NCBI RefSeq assembly: GCF_000166135.1
Contig: NC_014666.1
Span: 2,542,001 to 2,606,000 of the forward strand
Length of the DNA stretch: 64,000 nt
Direction: 5' to 3'
From: Pseudofrankia inefficax
GTDB taxonomy: Bacteria > Actinomycetota > Actinomycetes > Frankiales > Frankiaceae
The position numbers and the translations under genes are program-made. This document shows, piece by piece, positions 16,575 to 25,493 of the stretch (positions are counted from its first letter, which is position 1; every line of letters begins with the position of its first letter). The notes under the pieces were generated by a model, which saw nothing but the letters and a program-made list of their open reading frames with translations, searched no databases and was not told the origin of the DNA.

Positions 16575-17507
16575 CTACTGATCGTCCTCGTGGCGGTCGA
16601 CGTATTCATCGACTACCCGGCTAAGCAGAGCGACAAGGGTCACCCGCTCCTCGTCGGACAGCGGCGCGAGTAGTTCCTCGTTCATCGTCTGGGCACGCGG
16701 GACAATTTCCGACTGGGTGCTCTCGCCGCGGCTGGTCAGCCGCAGCACGTTGCGTCGGCCGTCACGTGGGTCGCGGACGCGGCGGATCAGGCCACGTTGG
16801 ACCAGCCGAGCCACTACGTCCGCAACGGTCGATCGGTCCAGGCAGACGTGCTCTGCGAGGCTGCGCTGGTCCATGTCTGGCGCCGCTCGCAGGCTACTCA
16901 ACACGGCGAACTGCTGCGGCGTCGTATCGGTCGAAACCGACGCTCCCCACAGCTGGTGAGTGACTTGCTGCAACCGGCGGGCCAGGTGCCCCGGGTCGGC
17001 CGGCAGGTAGCCGCCGCCGGGTTCATCGGTGCGCGAAGACCGCCGGTCGTGGTCGTTGCTCACCGAAGCATCGTGGGTACTGGAAGGCATCGATCGCTGA
17101 GCCTCGGTTGCCTGCGGCGGCAAGTTTCGCAGGGCGGCCCGTTGCCCGGTTCCGAGGCTGCGCAGGCGGCGAGTCTCTGAGATCCCGAGGCTATCGAGGA
17201 CTTCTTGGGCCTGGGCGGCGACACGGCTGGGCAGAGCCTCCAGAACCGTCGAGACGCGCAGCCTTCCGATGACAGCGTCGTCCGCCTGGTCGAGCAGCCG
17301 CGCGAGGGTGAGGGTGCCCTGGCGTAGCTGGTTCAGGATCTCGCTGGCCTGGTCGCTGAAGGGCTCGCGGTCGTCCCAGTGGACGACAGCGTCAGCGCGG
17401 GCGTGGGAGGTACGGCGGCGTAGCTGGACGGCGCCGGGCTCTCCAAGCGAGGACCGTTCGATCAGGTCCCGGGTGATGTCGAGGTTGGAGGGCGGGGGGC
17501 TTGTCAT
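16575..17507 (-). CDS. MarR-type regulator with an N-terminal sigma-module peptide
   Basis: 310 residues. Residues about 11-35 (LIERSSLGEPGAVQLRRRTS) closely match the start of the Crp-type regulator at 37.4-38.3 kb. A middle helical region (40-150) is unknown. Residues about 170-305 are a MarR winged helix: TPQQFAVLSSL, LAEHVCLDRSTVADVVARLV (recognition helix) and RVRDPRDGRRNVLRLTSRG (wing). ATG 17507 overlaps the upstream sigma gene by ATGA, so the two are co-translated. The shared N-terminus may bind the sigma factor, with the MarR domain sensing a ligand; this is inference. Confidence 0.8.
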   Translation of the reverse strand: MTSPPPSNLDITRDLIERSSLGEPGAVQLRRRTSHARADAVVHWDDREPFSDQASEILNQLRQGTLTLARLLDQADDAVIGRLRVSTVLEALPSRVAAQAQEVLDSLGISETRRLRSLGTGQRAALRNLPPQATEAQRSMPSSTHDASVSNDHDRRSSRTDEPGGGYLPADPGHLARRLQQVTHQLWGASVSTDTTPQQFAVLSSLRAAPDMDQRSLAEHVCLDRSTVADVVARLVQRGLIRRVRDPRDGRRNVLRLTSRGESTQSEIVPRAQTMNEELLAPLSDEERVTLVALLSRVVDEYVDRHEDDQ

Positions 17508-18388
17508 GCCATGTCCTCCTTCTGGCGCCGAATCGACTGGCGATGGCGGTAGAGCAGCCCTTCTACGGCCCTGGGGGTCGTGCCATCCGCGAGGATCTGC
17601 GCGATCTCCTCGTGGGTGTAGCCATCGGTGACGAGGGCGAGGACGAGCCGGGTGCGCTCGTTCGGAACCCCGGCCAGATGCCGACGGAGACTGTCGAGGG
17701 CCAGGACCACGTCCGCGGTTTCAGGGGCCGCGGTGTGGGCGGCGTTGTAGAGGGTCGCTTCGACGCGGCCACCTCGGCGCCAGGCGTTCTGCTCCCGGAT
17801 CCACATCCGGTAGGTGTTCGCGAAGTCGTAGAGACACGTTCCGATGAAGTAGGTCTTGAGCGTGGCACCGCCTTCCAGCGTCCAGCCGCCACCGACCAGC
17901 GCCGAGCGGCGAAACGACTTCAGCGACCGGCACACTGTTTCGCTCGCGAGCTCTTCGACGTCGTCCGGCGTTAGTCGGATGTCTTCGTCGTACTCCGACC
18001 GTAGGCCGAGGATGCCGCGTCGCGCGCACTGCGCGAAGATCAACCCCTTGCCGATCCAGGCGAGCATGACCTGCAGCCCGTAGCGCGCGAGCTCATGCTC
18101 GAACAACTCGTACTGCGGGCCCTCGAAGCCCGTCAGGGCCAGGTCGTTACGCAGTCTGTGGTCGTCTTCCCGGCGGGGGAGACTCTCGATCTTGCGGGCG
18201 AGACTCTCCGCGGCCTGGCGTGCCGCCTTCCCCTGAGGGCCGTCGGACCTCTCAAGCTCAAGGAGGTCCGCAAGCGGCACCGGAGTGGGAATCCGACCAG
18301 CGACATCGGATTCCCACGACAAATCACGTTGTAGGGGCGATGTCTCGCCGTCGACAGCATCCGGGCTGGATGCGTCGGGGCGGGGCAT
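17504..18388 (-). CDS. Sigma-70-family-like factor, copy 1
   Basis: 294 residues from ATG 18388 (AAGGGAG upstream). It shares extensive identity with the protein at 38267-39154: MPRPxASSxDAxDGETSxLQ at the N-terminus, LQVMLAWIGKG, LTPDDVEELASETV, and GGWTLEGGATLKTYFIGTCL. The central part resembles a sigma region 2 of the actinobacterial type with a GASLKTYFIG-like core; the end (LVTDGYTHEEIAQILADGTTPRAVEGLLYRH) is a region-4-like helix-turn-helix. It likely directs RNA polymerase to the promoters at 18.45-18.55 kb and others in this element, including its own. Frame upstream of 18388 is promoter, not protein. Confidence 0.8.
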   Translation of the reverse strand: MPRPDASSPDAVDGETSPLQRDLSWESDVAGRIPTPVPLADLLELERSDGPQGKAARQAAESLARKIESLPRREDDHRLRNDLALTGFEGPQYELFEHELARYGLQVMLAWIGKGLIFAQCARRGILGLRSEYDEDIRLTPDDVEELASETVCRSLKSFRRSALVGGGWTLEGGATLKTYFIGTCLYDFANTYRMWIREQNAWRRGGRVEATLYNAAHTAAPETADVVLALDSLRRHLAGVPNERTRLVLALVTDGYTHEEIAQILADGTTPRAVEGLLYRHRQSIRRQKEDMA

Positions 18389-18425
18389 AGTCGCGACTCC
18401 CTTGGGTGCGGGCTCCTCAACTGCC

Positions 18426-18448
18426 TGCCTTCGGCAGTTGACGACCCC
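18426..18448 (-). promoter_or_regulatory. Leader hairpin of sigma copy 1
   Basis: Arms CAACTGCC and GGCAGTTG with a 7-base loop lie in the untranslated leader, about 40 bases before the ATG at 18388. Copy 2 has only half of it. It could affect mRNA stability or translation. Confidence 0.4.
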
Positions 18449-18451
18449 TCC

Positions 18452-18551
18452 TAAGTCGGCACCTCTGTCCGACCCCACGGCCGGTTTCAAGATTTTTTCG
18501 GAAGGTGGCGATGGTCGCGGGGCCGTGGGTTCGGACGGAGGCGCCGACTTA
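18452..18551. promoter_or_regulatory. Divergent promoter pair of sigma module 1
   Basis: Minus strand: GTGGGG (18478-18473), 14 bases, CGACTTA (18458-18452). Plus strand: GTGGGT (18525-18530), 14 bases, CGACTTA (18545-18551). Between them is TTCAAGATTTTTTCGG (18486-18501). The two halves share more than 20 matching positions in opposite orientation. The spacing and the CGAC core suggest a dedicated sigma, plausibly the module's own. Confidence 0.65.
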
Positions 18552-18592
18552 CATCGGCACGACGTTGACCATCCTGTCCCAGGAGATGACTT

Positions 18593-18823
18593 ATGTCTCC
18601 CACCGCAGCCGGCTCCCCGGCGCCACAGCCACCCGCCGAATCGACCACCCTCCTGTGGCTCGGGCTGGCGGGAGCGATCTCCGTGATCGCAGCGCTGCTC
18701 ACGGGGATGCTCGCTCACCCCGACGGGTTCAGCCTCGCCGGCGCCGTGCTCGCGGGCGGAGGCGCCTTCGCGACCTCGCTCGGTCTGGCCATCGCGGTTC
18801 TTCAGGCCGCTCGGAAGCTCTAG
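18593..18823 (+). CDS. Small two-helix membrane protein divergent from sigma copy 1
   Basis: 76 residues, ATG 18593 with AGGAG at 18581-18585. After a Pro/Ala-rich start come two hydrophobic helices (about 20-40, TTLLWLGLAGAISVIAALLT, and 46-70, LAGAVLAGGGAFATSLGLAI) and a short basic tail. No family recognised. It is expressed from a promoter nearly identical to that of the sigma gene, so it may be a membrane sensor or anti-sigma partner; the equivalent gene at the second module has decayed. Role is inference. Confidence 0.7.
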   Translation: MSPTAAGSPAPQPPAESTTLLWLGLAGAISVIAALLTGMLAHPDGFSLAGAVLAGGGAFATSLGLAIAVLQAARKL

Positions 18824-19136
18824 CGCCCGAGTGGTGGCAGAGCGACGTCCATCGCCACCCCATCTGATTCGCGAGATCCCGCGGACTTATCGAGCGCCAG
18901 GGGTGCTGGCCTGGGCGCCAGCGCCACCGGTCCGGAACTCACACGCTGTGACCGCGCTCGCGGTCGGTAGAGTCGATCGCGGAGCAGGTTGGGGGGCACC
19001 GGAAAGAAGGATGAACGGTGCGCGCGAGCGTGCTCCAAAACAACTACCTCCTGGCGTTGGCGCTGTGCGCCGCTGTTCCCGCCCGCGCGTGCGGTGGCTG
19101 CGGACACGATCAGGCCCGCGCGTCGATTGGTTCGGC
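18824..19136. other. Gap without recognisable gene
   Basis: Frames here are Arg/Pro-rich and lack ribosome sites. I see no repeat or RNA gene. Confidence 0.4.
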
Positions 19137-19352
19137 ATGAGCGCCACGGTCGCTACGTGTCTGCTGGCAGCCGGCTCGCACGGGGCCGTAGCCGGGCTGA
19201 TCGCCCTGGCAGTCGTCGCGCTGGTGTGCCTCGCTTTTGTCGGCGGCCTGATATGGGTCCTACGAGGGGCCAAGCCTCGGGAACGCCCGGCCATCATTGA
19301 GGCCTACGGCGGGGCATGGGCACGCCTTCTACGTCGGCCACCTCGGTCATGA
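19137..19352 (+). CDS. Small membrane protein
   Basis: 71 residues from ATG 19137. One long or two short hydrophobic helices (GAVAGLIALAVVALVCLAFV and the following GGLIWVL) precede a cytoplasmic tail RGAKPRERPAIIEAYGGAWA. The RGAKPxERPxII tail is a pattern I have seen in small actinomycete membrane proteins carried on integrative elements; function unknown. No strong ribosome site is visible. Confidence 0.55.
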   Translation: MSATVATCLLAAGSHGAVAGLIALAVVALVCLAFVGGLIWVLRGAKPRERPAIIEAYGGAWARLLRRPPRS

Positions 19353-19761
19353 GCGTGCGTCCCGGGCACAACCGTCCGGCTCGACCGCCTCCGACCGACG
19401 ATCCGGTCGGGGGACCGTCGCACGTTCCCGGCCGGGATCTGGCGGGCGCCCTGGTCCTCGCCGGGGGCGCGCGCCCGTTGCCCTCCCGTCCGGGGGCCCA
19501 ACGCTCCCCTGGGGGGACTGCACCGTGATCTTGAAACAGACCCAGACTGGGTAACGAGGCAACGCTCTCGCCGCGTCGGTGGGGCTCCCGTGCGCCTCGG
19601 CACGGGCGGGCGGCCGGGATTGAGTGGTTGGCATCTAGATGCCTCAGCAGCTAGTTGCCTTCAGGTCGATCGCCAGATTCGTTGACGTCCGGGCTTGGTG
19701 ATCGATAGGAAGCGAAGCGGGCGCCGCAGGTCGTGACCGATCCCCAAAAGGGGTGGTCTCG
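19353..19761. other. Gap with operator-like palindrome
   Basis: No convincing gene. It contains the CTAGATGCC-type repeats at 19630-19659 and the ribosome site of the next gene. Confidence 0.4.
19630..19659. promoter_or_regulatory. Palindrome plus direct repeat, likely operator
   Basis: GGCATCTAGATGCC (19630-19643) is a perfect 14-base palindrome. CTAGTTGCC (19651-19659) repeats its right half CTAGATGCC 16 bases downstream. It lies 100 bases before the membrane gene at 19762. The arrangement suggests a GntR- or TetR-like repressor site. Confidence 0.4.
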
Positions 19762-19974
19762 ATGAAGGAGTTCGCGGTGTCTGACCCTGTCGCTGTTCGG
19801 GTCCTGTCGGTCGTGCTGTGCGCGGCGGCTGCGCTCATCGCCGGCCTGATCGCCGGTATCCTCACCGCCGCTGGCGGCGCCCGGCCGGCCCGGGCCGCGC
19901 TCGCCGGCGGCGCGGCCGCGGTCGCGGTGATGCCGATCGCGCTGTCCGTCGCCGCGACGCTGCGCGCCGTGTGA
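19762..19974 (+). CDS. Small two-helix membrane protein
   Basis: 70 residues from ATG 19762 with AAAAGGGG at 19746-19753. Two hydrophobic helices (VLSVVLCAAAALIAGLIAGI and LAGGAAAVAVMPIALSVAAT) are separated by an Arg-containing loop ARPARAA. No family recognised. Similar tiny membrane proteins are common cargo of actinomycete integrative elements. An operator-like palindrome lies upstream. Confidence 0.55.
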   Translation: MKEFAVSDPVAVRVLSVVLCAAAALIAGLIAGILTAAGGARPARAALAGGAAAVAVMPIALSVAATLRAV

Positions 19975-20574
19975 TCCCCCCGCGTCCGCCCGGTGCGCCG
20001 CCCAGCCGGGCCGCGACCGGCCGAAACACGCGCGCCGGGTGTCCGGGTACGCCTGGGCTCGATGGCCGTCTCAGGGCCTCGCGCCGGAACGATCAGTTGC
20101 GGGAGCGGGTCCTGGCCGGAGGATGCCGCTGCTTTTCGCGTGACGACGCTTGACCGCAGGCCTCGATGGACGGGTCCTGCAAGATCGGTACTCGCGCTCC
20201 GGCGTGTCGTCGCGGCCGGCGGATCGGACCGTGGTCAGACGCCTGGTTCCCAGAAGGGCCGCTTTCGCTGCCTAGGGTGCTCACGCTCATGGTGTCCTCT
20301 CGGGCTGCGGTGGCTTGATGTAAACGTCTCGTGGCTTTCGGTCGAATCATCCTGGCGCTTCGGGTCTCGAGGAAGGCCAGTCCTGTCCGCACCGTGTCCG
20401 CACTTGGTCGCTAGTCGGTCGCTGCGGACGGCGCGAGGGGGGACGAGACCGATCCGCGATTCGGCTGCGCGGATCGAGGGCGGGTGTGTAGATCGAGGGC
20501 GGCAGCGCTGGCCCTCAACGGCCGATCGAGCCAGGCAGGCGCCGACAAGGCGGGGTCCAGGGCAGGATTGAGTC
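19975..20574. other. 600-base gap, nothing recognisable
   Basis: Long Arg/Pro-rich frames are present but none has a ribosome site or protein-like composition. Confidence 0.4.
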
Positions 20575-21224
20575 ATGGTCGTGGCGGTGGTGTTCGACGT
20601 CGGGGAGACGCTGCTGATGACACCCGCGAGTTCGCGGCGTGGGCGGACTGGATTGGCGTGCCCCGGCACACGTTTTCCGCGGTGCTCGGCGCGGTGACGG
20701 CGCAGGGCCGGAACAACGCGGAGACGTTCGAGTACTTCCGGCCCGGCTTCGACTTGGCCGCCGAATGACAGCGCCGGGAGGATGCCGGCGTGGGCGAGCA
20801 GATCGATGACGGCGATCTTTACCCCGACGTCCGCCCGACGCTCGCCGACCTGCGGGCGCGCGGGCTGTGGGTCGGGGTCGCCGGTAACCAGACCGTGAAG
20901 GCCGCCGGCCTGCTGCGCGCTCTGCATCTGCCGGTCGACGCGATCGTCACGTCGGGCGAGTGGGACGTCGCGAAACCCGACCCGGCCTTCTTCGACCGCG
21001 TCGCCGCGTTCACGCCCGCGGCCCGCCGTGCCGACATCGTGTACGTCGGCGACCACCGGGACAACGACATCCTCCCCGCCCGCGAGGCCGGGCTTCGGAC
21101 CGCGATGATCCGTCGTGGGCCGTGGGGCCACCTGTGGGCGAGTGACCCTGAGGTGCTGGATGCGGCTGACTGGCGGGTAGATTCGCTGGCCGAACTGCCG
21201 GATCTCCTACGGCCGCGGTCCTAG
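20575..21224 (+). pseudogene. HAD-family hydrolase, frameshifted and with an internal stop
   Basis: Starts MVVAVVFDVGETLL (HAD motif I, DxGxT with Asp). A base is missing near 20618: adding one restores DDTREFAAWADWIGVPRHTF. A TGA at 20766-20768 replaces what is probably CGA (AAE-stop-QRRED). The rest is intact, including VAGNQTVKAAG (motif II area), SGEWDVAKPDPAFF (motif III Lys) and YVGDHRDNDILPAREAG (motif IV). Two independent lesions make it dead. Actinomycetes often pair this phosphatase with an XRE regulator, as here in convergent orientation. Confidence 0.8.
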
Positions 21225-22446
21225 GAGACCATGGCCGGCCCGCGCATCCATCGGTTCAGTTCTCGCCACCGCAGATCACGGCGCAGAGGCTCCATCGCCG
21301 TGGTCGCGAGCAGGCGGCCGACGTCAGGATGGGGTCGGATGTGTTCCGGGGCGATCGTCCGGGCCTCAACGAGGGAGCCGAGCGCCTGGTCGGGTTTCCC
21401 GATATCGGCCCAGGCACGGGCGATGTCGACGAAGTAGTGCGACCGCCGTTCCGCGGGGACGTCCTCGGCAGGGCGCCACTGCTCGGAGATCCGCAGCGCA
21501 CCGCCCGGGTCCTTCGAATCGACCGCGATCGTGATCTGGTGATCCGCACCGTCGACGGCCCGAACAACGTCCCCAGATAGACCGACTCCGGGACCGTCCG
21601 GGCAAGGCCGAGGGCCTCCGAGACGTGGGCCTGGGCATCGGCGAGGTTCGCATCGCGGGCGGCGAACACCGCCGCCCGCATGTGCAGCGATCCATAGGCC
21701 GCAGAGGCCGTGACACCCGCGCCCGGATCGAGCCGATCCGCGGCCCGGACGAGCATGCGCCGGCCGTCGTCGTGCGCGCCGCTGGCGAAGAACAACTCCG
21801 AGCGCACATACGCGGTGGTCGCGATGAGCGTTTCGTCGCCCGACTCCAGCGCCATCGGCGCCATCATCCCGATGATCCGCGCGGACAGATCGACCAGACC
21901 CAGCTTGTCCGCGATCGCGTCTGCCGCCCGATAGGACTGCACGAGCATCCCGGCGACCTGCCGGCGCCCCTGCCCCTCGTGACGGCGAAGCGCCTCGTGC
22001 AACTCGACGATCAAAGCTGGTAGGACCTGCGCGAGGGTCGCATATCGCGCCTGCAACCGCAGCCAGACGACCTGGCGCACGGCCGCAGACAGCTCGCGCA
22101 GGGGGCGGACATCGCAGTCCGACGGTAGATCGTGCCCATCGAGCACCCGACGTAGCGCCTCGATCGGCGCCCCAGACGCCTCCAACCCCTCCGCGGAAGC
22201 GTCCCCTTCCACTCTCCGTCCGCCAGCAGTGCGCGCCAGGGCGGCCAGCCGTCCCCCGGCATCGAGCGCCCGGTCCAGCGCCAGGGCCATGTCCCGGCTC
22301 GGGTGGCGCCGACCCTGCTCCAAGTCCGCGATGTAGGACTTGCCGCAATGCGCCCGGGTCGCCAACTCCCGCAACGACATCGACCCGCGCAACCGCTTCA
22401 GCGCCGGTCCGAAGGTCTCCACCGCTCCATCATCACCTTCCGGCAT
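21221..22446 (-). pseudogene. XRE-family helix-turn-helix regulator with TPR-like region, frameshifted
   Basis: N-terminal XRE domain: FGPALKRLRGSMSLRELATR, then GKSYIADLEQGRRHPS. A TPR-like helical region follows. Near 21570 the frame shifts: upstream reads ARTVPESVYLGTLFGPS, while the true continuation is in another frame (NVVRAVDGADHQITIAVDSK, ALRISEQWRPAEDVP, to the end RWMRGPAMVS). Start probably ATG 22446; GTG 22473 is an alternative. Its stop and the HAD gene's stop share the palindrome CTAG at 21221-21224. Likely non-functional unless a sequencing error. Confidence 0.75.
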
Positions 22447-22663
22447 CCGGGCGGGATAACCCACCCACCACACGCCGACCGCCTGGGCGGTTGATCACCA
22501 ATGCGCACGATGAGTATCGAAGGGCGCCCGGGGGCGGGCGGCGGCTCGATGCCACAGCCGCGATGCCGGTGACGGGGTCGACTGCGGAGTGTCAGGTCGT
22601 CATCGCCGGTCCGCTATGGCCTTTGCACATCGCATTCCGCCGGAACGGGCGGGTGCGCCTCCG

Positions 22664-22840
22664 TCAAGCGGTCGCGAAGGGGAGTCGGGCGATGGTGTCC
22701 CACTGGTAGGTGCGGCCTTCTCGGTGTCGCCGTTCGTAGTCGATCTCGGATGTGCCCCGAACGCCCCGGATCACATCCTCGACCTCGCCCAACGAGCGAG
22801 TGCCTATGAGGAGCGGAGCCAGAAGGCTTCCCTCGTACAC
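22664..22840 (-). pseudogene. Short remnant of an unknown gene
   Basis: A protein-like stretch reads VYEGSLLAPLLIGTRSLGEV, IRGVRGTSEIDYERRHREGR and YQWDTIARLPFATA before TGA. About 58 codons, no ribosome site, no recognised family. The rest of the 600-base gap to 23071 holds no gene. Confidence 0.3.
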
Positions 22841-23030
22841 TGATGACGCAGCTCAACACCCCGGACCGGCGCCGTCCCCGCCAGGACACCTGAACCGGCC
22901 AACCATCCAGATCACATCACCCAGGCGACCCGACGAGCCGGCATCCGAGCCCAGCCCGAGCGACGCGGGGCCGTTCCGCCGCCGCGGTTACGTCGCGGAC
23001 ATGGGCCTCTTTCTTGGTTGGGCAACGACG

Positions 23031-23048
23031 ATACTGAGTATGGTTTCG
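23031..23048. promoter_or_regulatory. Candidate TetR autoregulatory site
   Basis: ATACTGAGTAT (23031-23041) is palindromic and continues GTATGGTTTCG (23038-23048), matching 10 of 11 bases of GTATGGTCTCG at 25906-25916 in the operator before the catabolic operon. It lies 24 bases before the TetR start. Confidence 0.45.
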
Positions 23049-23071
23049 TCGTCCCGTCGGGAGGAGCATCA

Positions 23072-23713
23072 GTGCGCAGCCACGGGTGGGGTGGCAACCC
23101 ACCAGCGACCGACAAGGAGGCACGGGAGCGGATCCTCGATGCGACGCGGCGGTGTATCGACGTCGCGACGGGGGCCGTCGGCATCGTTGCGGTCGCGGAG
23201 GACCTGGGCGTCACGCGGCAGACGATCTATCGCTATTTCCCGAGCACGGTGGAGCTCCTGCAGGCGGCGATGCTGTCGTCAGTCGAGCCGTTTCTTGATC
23301 GCCTCTCGGCCGAGCTCGGCCAGCTGCGGATGGCTCCGGCAGATCTGGTGATCGAGGCGCTGGTCACGACGTTGGACAGCCTGCTCGACGAGCCCTACCT
23401 GGCCCTCGTGTTCGAACCTGGCCGGGGCAGTGCTTTCAGCCGCGGAGTGACCTCGCCCAACTCGCGCGCGTTCGGTCGCGCGATCTTGGATCGGCTTCCG
23501 CTCGACTGGGCCGCCGAGGGATTCACCGAGGAGTACATGGACGAACTCGTCGAGCACACGCTGCGGATCTTCCAGTCCTTCGTCCTCGACCCGGGGTCGC
23601 CCCCACGCAGAGGTGATGATCTACGTCGCTACCTGCGGCGATGGCTCGCGCCCACGATCACTCCGTCCGAGTGTGCAGACCGGTCAGGAGCCCGGGCTCC
23701 CGAGAGGTCGTGA
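23072..23713 (+). CDS. TetR-family transcriptional regulator
   Basis: 213 residues from GTG 23072, chosen because GGAGGAG lies 5-11 bases upstream; a longer frame from TTG 23018 lacks a site. The N-terminal helix-turn-helix reads ARERILDATRRCIDVATGAV, VAEDLGVTRQTIYRYFPSTV, typical TetR. The C-terminal helical ligand domain ends with an Arg-rich tail. It heads the catabolic region and shares an operator-like motif between its own leader and the operon at 25.9 kb, so it is the likely repressor of both. Ligand unknown. Confidence 0.88.
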   Translation: MRSHGWGGNPPATDKEARERILDATRRCIDVATGAVGIVAVAEDLGVTRQTIYRYFPSTVELLQAAMLSSVEPFLDRLSAELGQLRMAPADLVIEALVTTLDSLLDEPYLALVFEPGRGSAFSRGVTSPNSRAFGRAILDRLPLDWAAEGFTEEYMDELVEHTLRIFQSFVLDPGSPPRRGDDLRRYLRRWLAPTITPSECADRSGARAPERS

Positions 23714-23847
23714 CCCGGCTCGGCGCCTCCGTTCCCTTGCGAGTGGGCATACAGATTCCTAAACTGTGTACCCAAGGACCGGTCGCCCGGAGAGATCGGT
23801 GTATCCCGTCCGGGCGGCACCGACGGCCACGTCGCGAGGGAGACTCC

Positions 23848-24306
23848 ATGTCACTGATCGCAGCCGCCCCACCAGCCCTTCACCGGGGGGAGGACCAGGT
23901 TCCCTTCGTCGCGATCGGGGACGGCTCGTTCTTCCGGGTGCTGCTGGTGGACGCGACGAACGGATTATGGATCATCGAGAACCGGTTCGCGGCCGGGTAC
24001 CGGGTGCAGACACACCGCCACACCGGTCCCGTGTTCGCCTACACGACCTCTGGGGCCTGGAAGTACGAGGAGCAGACGGAGATCAATCGGGCGGGCTCGT
24101 TCCTGCTGGAGCCGGCCGGATCGGTCCACACCCTGACCGTGATCGAGGATCAGACCCGGGTGTGGTTCCAGATGTACGGCGTCAACCTGAACCTCGACGC
24201 CAGTGGGAATGTCGAGAGCGTGTCCGACGGGCCCGGCAGTCTGGCGGGCTACCGGCTGATGTGTGAGGCCGCCGGCCACGGCGCACCGGAGGTGATCGAG
24301 CTGTGA
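23848..24306 (+). CDS. Cupin of the 2,4'-dihydroxyacetophenone dioxygenase family
   Basis: 152 residues, ATG 23848, GAGGGA upstream. Cupin motif 1 THRHTGPVFAYTTSGAWKYE supplies the metal-binding His-x-His; motif 2 SFLLEPAGSVHTLTV supplies the third His. NLNLDASGNVESVSDG near the end is characteristic of proteins annotated as 2,4'-dihydroxyacetophenone dioxygenase, which cleave an aryl ketone side chain using iron and O2. Exact substrate is not provable here. GTG of the P450 overlaps its stop (GTGA), so they are co-translated. Confidence 0.75.
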   Translation: MSLIAAAPPALHRGEDQVPFVAIGDGSFFRVLLVDATNGLWIIENRFAAGYRVQTHRHTGPVFAYTTSGAWKYEEQTEINRAGSFLLEPAGSVHTLTVIEDQTRVWFQMYGVNLNLDASGNVESVSDGPGSLAGYRLMCEAAGHGAPEVIEL

Positions 24307-25493
24307 GCACCTCGTCGATCGCCGACCCCGATCTCTATGCCGACGGCGCGCCGCACGCGTTGTTCACCGAGCTGCGGCAGGCCGGTCCGGTGCACTGGGT
24401 GGAGATGGGCGGCGAGCCCGGTTACTGGGCCGTGTTACGGCACGCCGATGTCGTGCACGTGGCGAAGGAGCCGCTCCTGTTCTCCGCCGAGGTCGGCGGC
24501 ATCGTGATCGAGGATCTTCCCCCTGAGCGCCTCGAGCACGCCAAGGGGATGCTGCTCTCGATGGACCCGCCTCGGCACGCCGACTACCGGCGTGAGCTCT
24601 GGCCACGCTTCAAGATCAAAGTTGTCGCTACGCTCGAGCACCGGATCCGATCGATCTGCGGCGAGATCCTTGACCGGGCCGCACAGCTGCGGGACGTCGA
24701 GTTCGTCCACGACGTGACCGCGACACTTCCGTCCCAGGTCATCGGCGAGCTGATGGGGCTTCCTGAGGACGACTGGCTGAAGATACACGCTATCGCCGAA
24801 CGCCTCACGAACTCGCAGGACCCCTCCTACGCAGGCGGCGGCGATCCGTTCGTGGACATGGCCGTCTACGCCATCCAGCACGCGCAACAGCGCCGGCAGG
24901 AGCCCCCTCGCGACGACCTCACCTCCGTCCTGCTGATGTCGGACTTCAACGGCAAGCCCATGGACGATTTTGCATTCGGGACCTTCTTCGTCCAGCTCGT
25001 CACGGCTGGTAACGACACCACCAAGACCATGCTCGCCGCCGGACTGCACGCGCTGCTCGAACATCCGGATCAGCTCGCAGCGTTGCGCGAGAACCGGTCA
25101 CTGGTTCCCGACGCGGTCGAGGAGATCCTGCGCTGGGCCAATCCGCTGCACTACTTCCGTCGGACGGCGACCGCGGACACCGAGATCGGCGGGCACCCGG
25201 TACAGGCGGGCGAAAAAGTCGCGATGATCTACACCTCTGCCAACCGCGACGAGGCGGTGTTCGACGATTCGCAGGCGTTCGACATTCGACGCAACCCGAA
25301 CCCGCACCTGAGCTTCGGACGCGCCGAGCACTTCTGTCTGGGGGCGCATCTCGCCCGGCTGGAGGCGCGCGTCTTTTTCGACGAGCTTCTCCACCGATTC
25401 CCGAAGATCGAGCAAACCGGCCGCGCCGAGCACGTCCGGTCCAATCTCAATAACGCACTGAAATCCTTCCCGGTGCGGCTTACCGCCGCCTGA
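24303..25493 (+). CDS. Cytochrome P450 with an atypical heme-loop residue
   Basis: 396 residues. I-helix AGNDTTKT (about 236-243), ExxR as EEILRW (about 273-278), and the heme loop FGRAEHFCLG with the Cys ligand near residue 345. The canonical loop has Gly at the fourth position (FGxGxHxC), where this protein has Ala; the relic at 35.07 kb keeps the usual FGIGEHFCMG. Soluble bacterial class I P450; needs ferredoxin and reductase not encoded in this window. The substrate is likely a hydrophobic ring compound given the oxygenase neighbours. GTG 24303 overlaps the cupin stop. Confidence 0.92.
   Translation: MSTSSIADPDLYADGAPHALFTELRQAGPVHWVEMGGEPGYWAVLRHADVVHVAKEPLLFSAEVGGIVIEDLPPERLEHAKGMLLSMDPPRHADYRRELWPRFKIKVVATLEHRIRSICGEILDRAAQLRDVEFVHDVTATLPSQVIGELMGLPEDDWLKIHAIAERLTNSQDPSYAGGGDPFVDMAVYAIQHAQQRRQEPPRDDLTSVLLMSDFNGKPMDDFAFGTFFVQLVTAGNDTTKTMLAAGLHALLEHPDQLAALRENRSLVPDAVEEILRWANPLHYFRRTATADTEIGGHPVQAGEKVAMIYTSANRDEAVFDDSQAFDIRRNPNPHLSFGRAEHFCLGAHLARLEARVFFDELLHRFPKIEQTGRAEHVRSNLNNALKSFPVRLTAA

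Noticed and set aside
18426-18448. A riboswitch in the sigma copy 1 leader
   Set aside because: Only a simple hairpin is present and copy 2 does not keep it; no known riboswitch core is seen.
19349-19528. A 59-residue gene overlapping the small membrane gene stop by ATGA
   Set aside because: Composition is Pro/Arg/Gly-rich and shadow-like with no recognisable pattern; the overlap alone is weak evidence.
22589-22843. A plus-strand gene in the gap before the TetR gene
   Set aside because: The opposite strand carries a more protein-like remnant, and the plus frame lacks a ribosome site.
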